A stretch of DNA of 64,000 nt from GCA-2748575 sp965222725. GTDB lineage: Bacteria > Pseudomonadota > Gammaproteobacteria > Pseudomonadales > Ketobacteraceae. Numbering within the stretch: the first letter of the stretch is position 1; the number at the start of each line of letters is the position of its first letter. Positions 33,232 to 41,515 of the stretch are shown here, piece after piece. Position numbers and translations under genes: made by a program. The stretch covers positions 62,001 to 126,000 of the forward strand of contig OZ244969.1 of assembly GCA_965222725.1 (NCBI GenBank), in the 5' to 3' direction. Under the pieces are notes generated by a model. It did not search any database. It saw only the letters and a list, made by a program, of their open reading frames with translations, and had not been told where the DNA came from.

Positions 33232-33306
33232 ACGAATGAAAACCTTTGAGCAACATTTTTAAAACATTATTGATATTGACATTACATTTGATTTGTTGTT
33301 ATCAGA

Positions 33307-34335
33307 TCATGTTGCCGTCTGATTTCGATATTGTGTTGGCGTGGTTCCCAGCCAGCGTTTGAACGCGCGCCCGAAATTCGACGGATCGTTGTAGCCCAAC
33401 AGCAATGCAATTTCATCCACGCTTTTGCTGGTATGTTTCAGGTAATCCATCGCCTTTTTCTGACGCTCACTGTCCACCAGCTCCTGGTAACTGGTTCCCA
33501 GCTCGGCCAGGCGACGCTTGAATGTGCGGCTGGACATAAAGCATCTTTCCGCCACTTCTTCCAGCTTGGGGAAACGACCCGGTTCAGCGCTGATCAGCTG
33601 CCTTACCTTTATCAGCAATTCCGCACCGGCATCGATGGTTTCAAGTTCACGGCGGCACTGCGCCTCCATCAACTGGTGAGATGCGGGGTCGGACATATCC
33701 AGCGGGATCTGTAAAAAGCTGGCGGGCAGGCGGATCTGATTTACCGGCTGATTGAACTTTGGCAGGCGTCCGCCAAAGCGTTCGACCAGTTTCGGGTCGG
33801 GATGTTCTTCATAGGTACAAAAAACTTCCACCGGCTCGGGCACCTGACCAATCAGGTTTTCACTCATCACACCCAGGCTGGTAAACACTGTCTGCAACAT
33901 GAAGCGTTCCACTTCCTGCTCCATGGGGGCCGCAGGATCCACCTTAATAATGGCATCGGCACCGGATTCAACAATGCTCACCCGCAACAGGCTCAGGCGG
34001 GTGGCGGCATATTTGACCGCCATCTGAATCGCTTCGCCCAGAGTGGCACTGCTCAAAGCAGCCAGCCCCAGGTAACCATGGGTTGATATTTTCAGCTGCA
34101 AACCGAACCAGACCCCCAGGTTGGGATCAGCACTCAGCTGCAGGCCGTTTTTTACCAGGCGCACAAACTGGCTGCCGCTGATCCGCGCATCCACTTCGGT
34201 CAGCGCATCCGGCTCAATACCGGTAGTGCGCAGTGCATCGGCTTGGCTGATATCACGCTCTGCCAGCAGATCCACCAGCACCTTGGCATAGGAAACACTG
34301 ACACTCAGCCGGTCCAGAAGTGATGACTTGGTAAT
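33307..34335 (-). CDS. AraC-family transcriptional regulator (OruR-like), probable ATT start
   Basis: A regulator of 342 residues if started at 34335. It has an N-terminal arabinose-binding-like ligand domain (ISTHGYLGLAALSSATLGEA) and a C-terminal AraC double helix-turn-helix (CFMSSRTFKRRLAELG; IALLLGYNDPSNFGRAFKRW). The first conventional start is a GTG at 34281 (324 residues), with no ribosome site. Eighteen codons upstream, in frame, GGAGGA lies six bases before an ATT at 34335, and the added residues (TKSSLLDRLSVSVSYAK) look like a normal extension. A short hairpin, CCCCG/CGGGG at 34384-34397, lies in the leader. The effector is unknown. Confidence 0.88.
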   Translation of the reverse strand: MTKSSLLDRLSVSVSYAKVLVDLLAERDISQADALRTTGIEPDALTEVDARISGSQFVRLVKNGLQLSADPNLGVWFGLQLKISTHGYLGLAALSSATLGEAIQMAVKYAATRLSLLRVSIVESGADAIIKVDPAAPMEQEVERFMLQTVFTSLGVMSENLIGQVPEPVEVFCTYEEHPDPKLVERFGGRLPKFNQPVNQIRLPASFLQIPLDMSDPASHQLMEAQCRRELETIDAGAELLIKVRQLISAEPGRFPKLEEVAERCFMSSRTFKRRLAELGTSYQELVDSERQKKAMDYLKHTSKSVDEIALLLGYNDPSNFGRAFKRWLGTTPTQYRNQTAT

Positions 34336-34450
34336 GGGAACTCCTCCACTGTGCCTGACACCTGAAACATTGCAAAAACATAACCCCGTGACCGGGGATT
34401 CGCAACAGAGGGAAGCGACAATTTACTGTGCCGGGAATCAGGCAGAAGAC

Positions 34451-34483
34451 AAAAAAAAGCCTGAAACGGCGGGTTTCAGGCTT
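34451..34483 (-). terminator. Rho-independent terminator of motA-motB
   Basis: On the minus strand an 11-bp perfect stem (AAGCCTGAAAC with GTTTCAGGCTT; 34457-34467 and 34473-34483) is followed by eight T. It lies 16 bases after the stop of the small ORF that follows motB. Confidence 0.93.
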
Positions 34484-34498
34484 AGAGGCGTCCAAAAG

Positions 34499-34663
34499 TT
34501 ATGTAGGGAAACGGTCGACGACAACAACTCGACCATTGGTAATAAGATTAACGGAATCCGTGGGATACACCGTTGCAGAATTGTTGTTACCGCGTAACCG
34601 TTTTGTAAATCCGCTTGATTTTTCGGCCGGGATGGCGAACTTTTCGCCGTCAGAAGAACTCAT
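34499..34663 (-). CDS. small ORF overlapping the 3' end of motB
   Basis: A 54-codon frame starts at an ATG (34663) inside the last codons of motB (overlap 14 bases) and stops 16 bases before the terminator, so it fills the whole space between motB and the end of the transcript. The product begins MSSSDGEKFAIPAEKSSG and ends NLITNGRVVVVDRFPT. It has no signal peptide or membrane helix; the ITNGRVVVVDRF part looks like a beta-hairpin. Translation could be coupled to motB termination. I do not recognise it, and it could be non-coding 3' UTR. Confidence 0.4.
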   Translation of the reverse strand: MSSSDGEKFAIPAEKSSGFTKRLRGNNNSATVYPTDSVNLITNGRVVVVDRFPT

Positions 34664-35993
34664 CTTCAGCGGGCTCTTCCGGTTCGGCAAAGGGATCCTG
34701 GGAGATATCAAAATCCGACTGACCGCGGCGTGGGTCCGGGGTTTCCTCAGGTGGCTCCTCAAGGGTTTCCGGCTGTTCCTCAATGTCCGGGAACAAGGGT
34801 TCGGCTTCCGGTGTTTCGTCCACCTGAATATCCAGACTTTCTCCCGGCAGCCCCAGGTCTCCGGAGCTGAAATCATCCCCTTCCGGCAGGCGATCCATTT
34901 CCTGCTCCAGCTCGGATCTGGGCTCTTCAGGCGGTGGCGGCGGATCAAATATGCTGATCACCTGCTCGTCTTCATCGGATTTCAGGGTACGCTGATTGCC
35001 TTGTTCGTCCTCATCATAAATCTCGAATCCTTTCAGGCCTTCCAGCCCCGCGGCTTTAATCATTTCCGGGGTAAACTCATCGTCTTCCGGCAGTTCTTCC
35101 TCACCGGAAAGGATTTTGTCGTCCTGCTCGCCCTGCTCCACCACAATTTCCACGCGCCGGTTTTTGGCCCGGTTTTCATCGGTATCATTCGGCATCAGGG
35201 GCTGGGTCTCTCCCAACCCCACCACAGAAAACAATTCCGGAGATATTTCACCGGTTTTCATCAGTTCATGGGCCACCGAAACAGAACGGGACGACGACAG
35301 CTCCCAGTTGGAGCGGTAGCGGGGCGTGGAAATGGGTACGTCATCGGTATGCCCGGTCACGGCAAAACTGCCGCGCATGTCTTTCAGCACATTGCGGATC
35401 TTGTCCATCACGGGAATAAAACTGGGCCGCAGGGTGGCAGAACCGGATGCAAAGGAACCCCGTTCCTTCACCCGGATAATGATCTTGCGGCCTTTGGTTT
35501 CCACCTCAATCTTGCCGTCCTTGATTTCCGCTTTCAGGGACTGGGCCGTTTCCACGGCATCGGCCTGGGTCTGACGAATCAGCTGCTGCATAATCCGGGC
35601 GGCAGCTTCGGCATCGGTTTCCGGGCGCCGGTCTTCTTCCGACTGGGATTGCCCGGGTGCACACATCACCTGGAGGCTCTGCTGGGTAATTTCATCGGTG
35701 TGCTGGCGTACTTCATTCAAGATGGTTGGCTCGGGCCGGCCCGGGGAAAATTCCTGAGCAACGATTGAAGTCCCCTTGGGGATATCTTTTACATCGATTT
35801 TATTCTGCACACCGAAGGCGTCTTTCATGGAGCCTGCCAGCTGCTTGTATTTCTGTACGTCCATTTCCGAGAACGCCAGCAAGAGCACGAAGAAGCACAT
35901 CAGCAACGACATCAGGTCGGCAAATGTGGCAAGGTAGGCCGGTAACCCCGGGGGGCATTCCGGACATTCTTCCTCTTCGATCTCTTCGCTCAC
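34650..35993 (-). CDS. motB: flagellar stator protein MotB/PomB with long acidic tail
   Basis: A 447-residue stator subunit. The single TM helix carries the ion-binding Asp26 (FADLMSLLMCFFVLLLAFSE), followed by a plug/linker. The OmpA-like peptidoglycan-binding domain has GSATLRPSF, VTGHTDDVPISTPRYRSNWE and LSSSRSVSVAHELM (about residues 180-290). An unusual ~150-residue C-terminal tail is very rich in Glu, Asp and Pro (EPEEPAEDEFF at the end) and is absent from typical MotB/PomB of about 300 residues. The GTG start has AGGAG six bases upstream; motA ends 18 bases before it. Given the PomA-like partner, sodium coupling is possible but not provable here. Confidence 0.93.
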   Translation of the reverse strand: MSEEIEEEECPECPPGLPAYLATFADLMSLLMCFFVLLLAFSEMDVQKYKQLAGSMKDAFGVQNKIDVKDIPKGTSIVAQEFSPGRPEPTILNEVRQHTDEITQQSLQVMCAPGQSQSEEDRRPETDAEAAARIMQQLIRQTQADAVETAQSLKAEIKDGKIEVETKGRKIIIRVKERGSFASGSATLRPSFIPVMDKIRNVLKDMRGSFAVTGHTDDVPISTPRYRSNWELSSSRSVSVAHELMKTGEISPELFSVVGLGETQPLMPNDTDENRAKNRRVEIVVEQGEQDDKILSGEEELPEDDEFTPEMIKAAGLEGLKGFEIYDEDEQGNQRTLKSDEDEQVISIFDPPPPPEEPRSELEQEMDRLPEGDDFSSGDLGLPGESLDIQVDETPEAEPLFPDIEEQPETLEEPPEETPDPRRGQSDFDISQDPFAEPEEPAEDEFF

Positions 35994-36011
35994 CGGATAC
36001 TCCTGAAGGGA

Positions 36012-36767
36012 TTACTCTTCCGCTTCCCGCTTACCTTCAGCAAGGTAAGCCTTGAGCAGAGTCTGAATTACCCGCGGATTCTGGCCTGACTGTATGGCCA
36101 CCAGGGCGTCGATAATCATGGCCTGAATCCGGGACTCCTCTTCGGAACGCAGCTGCAGTTTGTCGGCAATGGGCAGGGCGATCATATTGGCAATCATGGC
36201 GCCGTACAGAGTGGTCAGCAGGGCCACCGCCATGGCGGGGCCGATGGCTTTGGGGTCGTCCATGGCAGACAGCATCTGCACCAGACCAATCAGGGTACCG
36301 ATCATCCCCATGGCCGGGGCCACATCACCCATTTGCCGCCAGATTTTGGATCCCCAGTCATGGCGATTGGCGGCTTCTTTCATTTCCTTGGTGAGCAGCG
36401 CTCGCACCACATCCGGGTCATGGCCGTCTACCAGCAACTGGATACCCCGCTGCAGAAAGTCGTTGCTGACCTCTTTACCTTCCAGCGACAGCAAACCGCC
36501 TTTACGGGCGGCATCGGCGATTTCCACCACCTCCACGATCAGTTCTTCAGGGGAGGTGATTTTAAATTTGAATGACTTGCCGGCCACTTTAAACGCACTC
36601 AGGAACTGACTGAGAGGAAATTTCATCAGTACCGCAAAGATGGTGCCGCCAATAACGATCAGAATGGATGGTATATTCACGAAGATCAGTGGACTTCCAC
36701 CGAATACCATCGCTGCACCCACAATAGCAAAGGCGCCGATCAGCCCTACCAGGGTTGCTAAATCCAC
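36012..36767 (-). CDS. motA: flagellar stator protein MotA/PomA
   Basis: A 251-residue four-helix stator subunit that with MotB forms the ion channel driving flagellar rotation. The start MDLATLVGLIGAFAIVGAAM, GDVAPAMGMIGTLIGLVQML and DDPKAIGPAMAVALLTTLYG are very close to the sodium-type PomA of Vibrio. The cytoplasmic loop has the charged residues that contact FliG (around ADAARKGGLLSLE). GTG start with TAGGGAG upstream. It is divergent from xseB across 143 bases. I found no convincing flagellar sigma-28 promoter in that gap. Confidence 0.94.
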   Translation of the reverse strand: MDLATLVGLIGAFAIVGAAMVFGGSPLIFVNIPSILIVIGGTIFAVLMKFPLSQFLSAFKVAGKSFKFKITSPEELIVEVVEIADAARKGGLLSLEGKEVSNDFLQRGIQLLVDGHDPDVVRALLTKEMKEAANRHDWGSKIWRQMGDVAPAMGMIGTLIGLVQMLSAMDDPKAIGPAMAVALLTTLYGAMIANMIALPIADKLQLRSEEESRIQAMIIDALVAIQSGQNPRVIQTLLKAYLAEGKREAEE

Positions 36768-36910
36768 GCGTAACTCCCTACCCTAAAGACTTAAAAACTA
36801 AGCATCTTCTATAAGTCTAGACAGGAATCCGGAGAATTCAGGGATATTCGTTGACCGGCAAACACCGGATTAGGTAAGTTTGCGCGAATCTTTCCTGAAC
36901 TGGACCTAAA

Positions 36911-37171
36911 ATGGCTAAAAAAGAACCAAAACCTGATTTTGAAACCTCTCTGGCTACCCTGGAATCTCTGGTGGAGCGTATGGAAAGCGGCGAGCTGAGC
37001 CTGGAAGACTCTCTGAGCGCCTTTGAACAGGGTATTCAGCTGACCAAAAACTGCCAGCAGGCCCTGAAAGAGGCCGAACAACGGGTAAAAATTCTGATGG
37101 AGCAGAACGGCTCCCAGTCGCTTCAGGATTTTGCCGCCGGGGAAGAGCCCGCCGGCAGCGATACGGACTGA
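36911..37171 (+). CDS. xseB: exodeoxyribonuclease VII small subunit
   Basis: An 86-residue small subunit of exonuclease VII. Family marks: FETSLATLESLVERMESGEL, SLEDSLSAFEQGIQL and the following CQQALKEAEQRVKIL. Several copies bind each large subunit XseA and help degrade single-stranded DNA. It begins the conserved xseB-ispA-dxs run, ending eight bases before ispA. The motor genes on its other side are divergent, a gene order shared by several gammaproteobacterial groups. Confidence 0.96.
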   Translation: MAKKEPKPDFETSLATLESLVERMESGELSLEDSLSAFEQGIQLTKNCQQALKEAEQRVKILMEQNGSQSLQDFAAGEEPAGSDTD

Positions 37172-37179
37172 TCACCACC

Positions 37180-38088
37180 ATGAATCACAGTGAGTTAATG
37201 CAGTATATTGCTGACTGTCAGCAGCGGGTGAACCAGCGCCTGGAATACTGGCTGAGCCGCCAGGAAAAGCTGGCGCCGCGCCTGGTGGATGCCATGCACT
37301 ATGCCACCTTTAATGGCGGCAAACGGATCCGGCCAGTGCTGGCCTTTGCGGCTGCCGAAGCCCTGGGCGGCCAGGCCGACGACGCCATTGATGCCGCCTG
37401 CGCCCTGGAAATGGTGCACTCCTACTCCCTGGTGCATGACGACCTGCCCGCCATGGATAACGATGATCTGCGCCGGGGCCAACCCACCTGCCATATCGCT
37501 TTTAACGAGGCCACCGCCATTCTGGCGGGGGATTCTCTGCAATGCCTGGCCTTTGAAGTGCTGGCCAACAGCCCCCTGCAGGTCATGACCAGTGACGTAC
37601 GTATCCGCATGGTGCAATGCCTGTCGGAAGCCAGTGGCACCGCCGGTATGGCCGGCGGCCAGGCCCTGGACCTGGAAGGCGAAGGCCAGCAACTGGATAT
37701 TGCCGAGCTGGAAAAAATCCATCGCCACAAAACCGGCAAACTGATCCGCGCCAGCGTATTGATGGGCGCCATGGTGGCTCCTGCGATTGCTGAACCGGCC
37801 ACTGACCGAATCGCCCAGCTGGACAGCTACGCTGATGCCATTGGTTTAGCTTTTCAAGTATGGGACGATGTGCTGGATGTGATCGGCGATACCGAGACTC
37901 TGGGCAAACAACAGGGTGCCGACCTGCAGCTGAACAAGGCCACCTACCCCCAGTTGATGGGGTTGGAAGCCGCCAAAAACTATGCAAAATCGCTGGATGA
38001 CCGCGCTCAGAATGCATTGGCCACATTTGATCACAATGCTGACACGCTACGGGCACTGTCAGCCTATATCGTGTCCAGAACCCATTAG
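37180..38088 (+). CDS. ispA: farnesyl diphosphate synthase
   Basis: A 302-residue short-chain trans-prenyl synthase making farnesyl diphosphate from IPP and DMAPP/GPP. Seen are the GGKRIRPVLAFAAAEALGG block, the first Asp-rich motif VHDDLPAMDNDDLRRG, the HRHKTGKLIRASV segment and the second Asp-rich motif FQVWDDVLDVIGD. Length is typical. It lies eight bases after xseB and 116 bases before dxs; both isoprenoid genes probably share the transcript. Confidence 0.97.
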   Translation: MNHSELMQYIADCQQRVNQRLEYWLSRQEKLAPRLVDAMHYATFNGGKRIRPVLAFAAAEALGGQADDAIDAACALEMVHSYSLVHDDLPAMDNDDLRRGQPTCHIAFNEATAILAGDSLQCLAFEVLANSPLQVMTSDVRIRMVQCLSEASGTAGMAGGQALDLEGEGQQLDIAELEKIHRHKTGKLIRASVLMGAMVAPAIAEPATDRIAQLDSYADAIGLAFQVWDDVLDVIGDTETLGKQQGADLQLNKATYPQLMGLEAAKNYAKSLDDRAQNALATFDHNADTLRALSAYIVSRTH

Positions 38089-38204
38089 AGCCTGATAGCA
38101 GACTCAAGACTGTCGGGCAGGCATATAAACTTGCTTTGACTCTGGGGTATAATGGCGCACTTTATACCCGGGCAAAACCACCGGCCACCAAGGGACGCAG
38201 CTAT

Positions 38205-40136
38205 ATGTTCACAGAAATTCCGCTTACCAGGCCCAGCACCCCGCTGCTGGACGATATTGATCGTCCGGAACAGCTGCGCGCCCTGGCGGAGGAACAGCTG
38301 CCGCAGCTGATCGATGAATTACGTCAGTATCTGCTCTATTCCGTGGGCAAAACCGGCGGGCATTTTGGCGCCGGACTGGGCGTAGTGGAACTGACCGTTG
38401 CCCTGCACTACGTATTCAACACGCCCAGCGACAAGCTGGTATGGGACGTGGGCCACCAGGCCTACCCCCACAAGATTCTGACCGGCCGCCGCGAACAGAT
38501 GCTGACCATGCGCCAGCGCAACGGCCTGAGCGCTTTCCCCAAACGGGGCGAAAGCATTTACGACACCTTTGGTGTGGGCCATTCCAGCACGTCCATTTCC
38601 GCCGCCCTGGGTATGGCCATTGCCGCCCAGATGCAGGGCCGCGATGACAAGCATGTGGCGGTGATCGGCGATGGCGCCATGACCGCCGGCATGGCCTTTG
38701 AAGCTCTGAACCACGCCGCCCATACGGATTCCGATCTGTTAGTCGTTCTGAACGACAACGAAATGTCCATCAGCGAAAACGTGGGCGGGCTTTCCAACTA
38801 CTTTTCCCGTATCTGGGCCAGCCGCACCTACAACTCCCTGCGTGAAGGGGGCAAAAAGGTGCTGGAAAACATGCCCCGCACCATGGAATTTGCCCGCCGC
38901 ACCGAAGAACACATGAAAGGCATGGTATCGCCAGGCACTCTGTTCGAAGAACTGGGCTTCAATTACGTTGGCCCCATCGATGGCCACAACCTGGAAAAGC
39001 TCATTGTTTACCTGAACAAGATGAAGGAAATTCCGGGCCCCAAACTGCTGCACGTGATTACCCAGAAAGGCAAAGGCTTTGCCCCGGCGGAAAAAGATCC
39101 CATTGGTTACCATGCCCTGAACAAGCTGGAACCCAAGCCCCTGGTGAAGGAAGTCACCAGCGGTGACGCTGATAAACCAAAGAAAAAACTCCCCAAGTAT
39201 TCCGATGTTTTTGGCCAGTGGCTGTGTGACATGGCTCAGGAAGACCCGCGCCTGGTGGGCATTACCCCGGCCATGCGGGAAGGCTCCGGCATGGTGAATT
39301 TTTCCAAGTTGTATCCGAAGCAGTACCACGACGTGGCCATTGCCGAACAGCATGCAGTCACCCTGGCAGCGGGCCTGGCCTGCGAAGGCCAGAAGCCGGT
39401 CGTCGCCATTTATTCCACCTTTCTGCAGCGGGCCTATGATCAGCTGATTCACGATGTGGCACTGCAGAATCTGGATGTCACCTTCGGCATCGACCGTGCC
39501 GGACTGGTGGGGGAAGACGGCCCCACTCACGCCGGGGCTTACGATATCAGCTACCTGCGCTGCATTCCCAACATGGTGGTGATGACGCCATCCGATGAAA
39601 ACGAATGCCGCCAGATGCTGTACACCGGTTACTGCCATCAGGGCCCGGCAGCCGTTCGCTATCCGCGGGGCACCAGTACCGGCGCCACCATTGAGCAAAC
39701 CATGGAAGCGCTGCCCCTAGGTAAAGGCGTCATCCGCCGCGAGGGTCAGCGGGTTGCCCTTCTGGCATTTGGTCCGCCGCTGCAGGCCTCACTGGACGTC
39801 GCCGAGAAAATGAATGCCACCGTGGCCGATATGCGTTTTGTGAAACCCATCGACGCCGCCCTGGTGCTGAAACTGGCAGAAACCCATGACCTGCTGGTAA
39901 CGGTGGAAGAAAACGCGGCAATGGGCGGCGCCGGCTCCGCGGTGGCGGAATGCCTGGCGGAACATGGTATCGCCCAGCAGCTGCTGCACATCGGCATTCC
40001 GGATCGTTACGTTGAACACGGCAAACCGGCGGAAATGCTGAGCGAGAGCGGACTCAGTGAGCAGGGTATTGAAGCGGCCATCAAAAAGCGCCTGGCCCTG
40101 ATGCTGAAAAACCAGGTGAACCAGTCGGCGGGTTAG
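38205..40136 (+). CDS. dxs: 1-deoxy-D-xylulose-5-phosphate synthase
   Basis: A 643-residue ThDP enzyme condensing pyruvate and glyceraldehyde-3-phosphate, the entry step of the MEP isoprenoid pathway. It shows GHFGAGLGVVELTVALHYVF, DVGHQAYPHKILTGR, the ThDP fold GDGAMTAGMAFEALNHA with NDNEMSISENVGGLS, DRAGLVGEDGPTHAG and the C-terminal transketolase domain. The ATG at 38205 has AGGGAC nine bases upstream and matches the family start; the frame is open 69 bases further but without family similarity. Its stop overlaps the convergent protease stop by four bases. Confidence 0.97.
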   Translation: MFTEIPLTRPSTPLLDDIDRPEQLRALAEEQLPQLIDELRQYLLYSVGKTGGHFGAGLGVVELTVALHYVFNTPSDKLVWDVGHQAYPHKILTGRREQMLTMRQRNGLSAFPKRGESIYDTFGVGHSSTSISAALGMAIAAQMQGRDDKHVAVIGDGAMTAGMAFEALNHAAHTDSDLLVVLNDNEMSISENVGGLSNYFSRIWASRTYNSLREGGKKVLENMPRTMEFARRTEEHMKGMVSPGTLFEELGFNYVGPIDGHNLEKLIVYLNKMKEIPGPKLLHVITQKGKGFAPAEKDPIGYHALNKLEPKPLVKEVTSGDADKPKKKLPKYSDVFGQWLCDMAQEDPRLVGITPAMREGSGMVNFSKLYPKQYHDVAIAEQHAVTLAAGLACEGQKPVVAIYSTFLQRAYDQLIHDVALQNLDVTFGIDRAGLVGEDGPTHAGAYDISYLRCIPNMVVMTPSDENECRQMLYTGYCHQGPAAVRYPRGTSTGATIEQTMEALPLGKGVIRREGQRVALLAFGPPLQASLDVAEKMNATVADMRFVKPIDAALVLKLAETHDLLVTVEENAAMGGAGSAVAECLAEHGIAQQLLHIGIPDRYVEHGKPAEMLSESGLSEQGIEAAIKKRLALMLKNQVNQSAG

Positions 40137-40780
40137 AATTTTTTCTCCAGGCGGATAGTCTGGTTTTCCTCGGAAAACTTCACAAAGTCCAGGTAGGTCA
40201 TTCCCAGCAGCACATAGTAGGGCGAATCCCCCTGCACCACCGCGCCGCGCACGTTGGGCACCTCTATCTCCCCCACTTTGACGGTATCCAGCTGCACAAT
40301 CCAGGAACGGGTAATGCCACCCGCCGTCATGGCCTGGGCTTCGCGGCCGTTAACCCGGTAATCAATCCCCAGCCGTTTGGCCGTGTTTTCATTCATGGCC
40401 ACTGACGTGGCCCCTGTATCCACCAGAAAGGTCACCCCCAGGCCGTTAATGCTGCCGCTGGTCAGGTACTGGCCATAATCATTGCGCTTGATCACCACCT
40501 CGGAGGCCTCGTGCTCCTTGTAGCGGGCACCGATGCCCCGCCCAAGATAGTAACGCTGCTGTTCGCCACCGATTTCGATAACCGCGGATTTGGAGTCGGC
40601 CTCTTTCAGCGTTGCCCCGTGGGGGCCGGGTTTATTGAGCTTCAGCAGGGACTGCTCCCCGTTGATTTTGACCACAGCTGCATTCTTGAACAGCCCCACC
40701 ACTTTTATGGTTATCTCCGCCGCCCCGACGTTTGCCGCCACCAGCCCGATAAACACCATAAAAAACAACTGCCTGAGCAC
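40133..40780 (-). CDS. retropepsin-like aspartyl protease, secreted or periplasmic
   Basis: A protein of about 215 residues with a signal or anchor helix (RQLFFMVFIGLVAANVGAAE), a short N-terminal domain and a C-terminal retropepsin-like fold. The catalytic motif is FLVDTGATSVAM, followed by ILLGM-like VLLGMTYLDFVKF near the end, as in the TIGR02281 clan AA family. A single catalytic Asp per chain implies a dimer. I prefer the GTG at 40780, preceded by GAGGCGG; ATGs further upstream (to 40837) would run into the divergent peptidase gene. Substrates are unknown. Confidence 0.88.
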   Translation of the reverse strand: MLRQLFFMVFIGLVAANVGAAEITIKVVGLFKNAAVVKINGEQSLLKLNKPGPHGATLKEADSKSAVIEIGGEQQRYYLGRGIGARYKEHEASEVVIKRNDYGQYLTSGSINGLGVTFLVDTGATSVAMNENTAKRLGIDYRVNGREAQAMTAGGITRSWIVQLDTVKVGEIEVPNVRGAVVQGDSPYYVLLGMTYLDFVKFSEENQTIRLEKKF

Positions 40781-40812
40781 TTTTACCGCCTCGCCTAAAC
40801 TGGGTTTCTCTA

Positions 40813-40833
40813 ATATCATGATAGCCATGATAT
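40813..40833. repeat. 8-bp inverted repeat over the peptidase start
   Basis: ATATCATG (40813-40820) and CATGATAT (40826-40833) are exact reverse complements with a five-base spacer. They cover both candidate start codons of the zinc peptidase and lie in the very short gap between two divergent genes. It could be an operator; it could also be chance in an AT-rich start region. Confidence 0.4.
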
Positions 40834-41504
40834 ACATAATAGGTTCTCTGGCACTGATTGCTGTGATCGTGGGCCCAGGAATGTGGGCCCAATATGTTCT
40901 GAAGCGCTATAGCAAGACGTCTTCCGCCTACGGCTATTCCGGAGGCCAGTTCGCCCAGCGCCTGATCGATCAGTTTCAGCTGAAAGGCGTACGGGTGGAA
41001 AAAACCAAACCCGGCACCGATCATTACGACCCGGTCGATAAATGCGTGCGCATTGGCGAGAACTATTACGATCAGCCATCACTGACTGCCATGACAGTGG
41101 CAGCACATGAAGTGGGCCACGCCATTCAGGATTATACCCATCACAAGGGGCTGCGCTCACGCCTTAAACTGGTACAGCTGGCCAATGTGGCCGGCAAAGT
41201 GGGTAACGGTGCTCTGATTGCCGCCCCCATCATGGGAGTGATCAGCCGCTCTCCCAGTGTTGCCTTTGTAATTTTCGGACTGGCTTTTCTGGGATTTTTT
41301 ATGATGGTACTGGTGCACCTGATTACCCTGCCGGTGGAACTGGATGCCAGCTTTAACCGCGCCATGCCGATTATGAAAGACGCCGGCTACCTGCAAGAGC
41401 AGGACCTGCACAAAGCCCGCAGCATCCTGAAAGCCTGCGCACTCACCTATGTGGCGCAATCACTGTTAAGCTTGTTGCAGCTGCACCGTTTTTTCCGACG
41501 CTAG
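40818..41504 (+). CDS. YugP-type membrane zinc metallopeptidase
   Basis: A 228-residue membrane protease of the Zn_peptidase_2 (YugP) family. A TM helix at the N-terminus (IYIIGSLALIAVIVGPGMWA) is followed by a soluble part with the zinc motif TVAAHEVGHAIQDY (HEXXH). Two more TM helices (around residues 125-175) and a probable third ligand Glu in LPVELDASFNRA come after. The start is the ATG at 40818 or 40827. It ends 11 bases before the ATPase-membrane protein gene on the same strand, so those genes may form one transcript. Substrate unknown. Confidence 0.9.
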   Translation: MIAMIYIIGSLALIAVIVGPGMWAQYVLKRYSKTSSAYGYSGGQFAQRLIDQFQLKGVRVEKTKPGTDHYDPVDKCVRIGENYYDQPSLTAMTVAAHEVGHAIQDYTHHKGLRSRLKLVQLANVAGKVGNGALIAAPIMGVISRSPSVAFVIFGLAFLGFFMMVLVHLITLPVELDASFNRAMPIMKDAGYLQEQDLHKARSILKACALTYVAQSLLSLLQLHRFFRR

Positions 41505-41515
41505 GGAAAACAAAA

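Noticed and set aside
33276..33304. TTGACA with a TTATCA 17 bases on, pointing antisense into the AraC gene
   Set aside because: The -35 box is perfect, but the -10 box is poor and the region is AT-rich, so chance is likely.
34384..34397. Attenuator in the AraC leader
   Set aside because: CCCCG/CGGGG with some T following on the minus strand is short, and no competing structure is visible, so I only mention it with the gene.
36768..36910. Sigma-28 flagellar promoter before motA
   Set aside because: No TAAA...GCCGATAA-like pair with proper spacing was found; stator genes may use another sigma factor.
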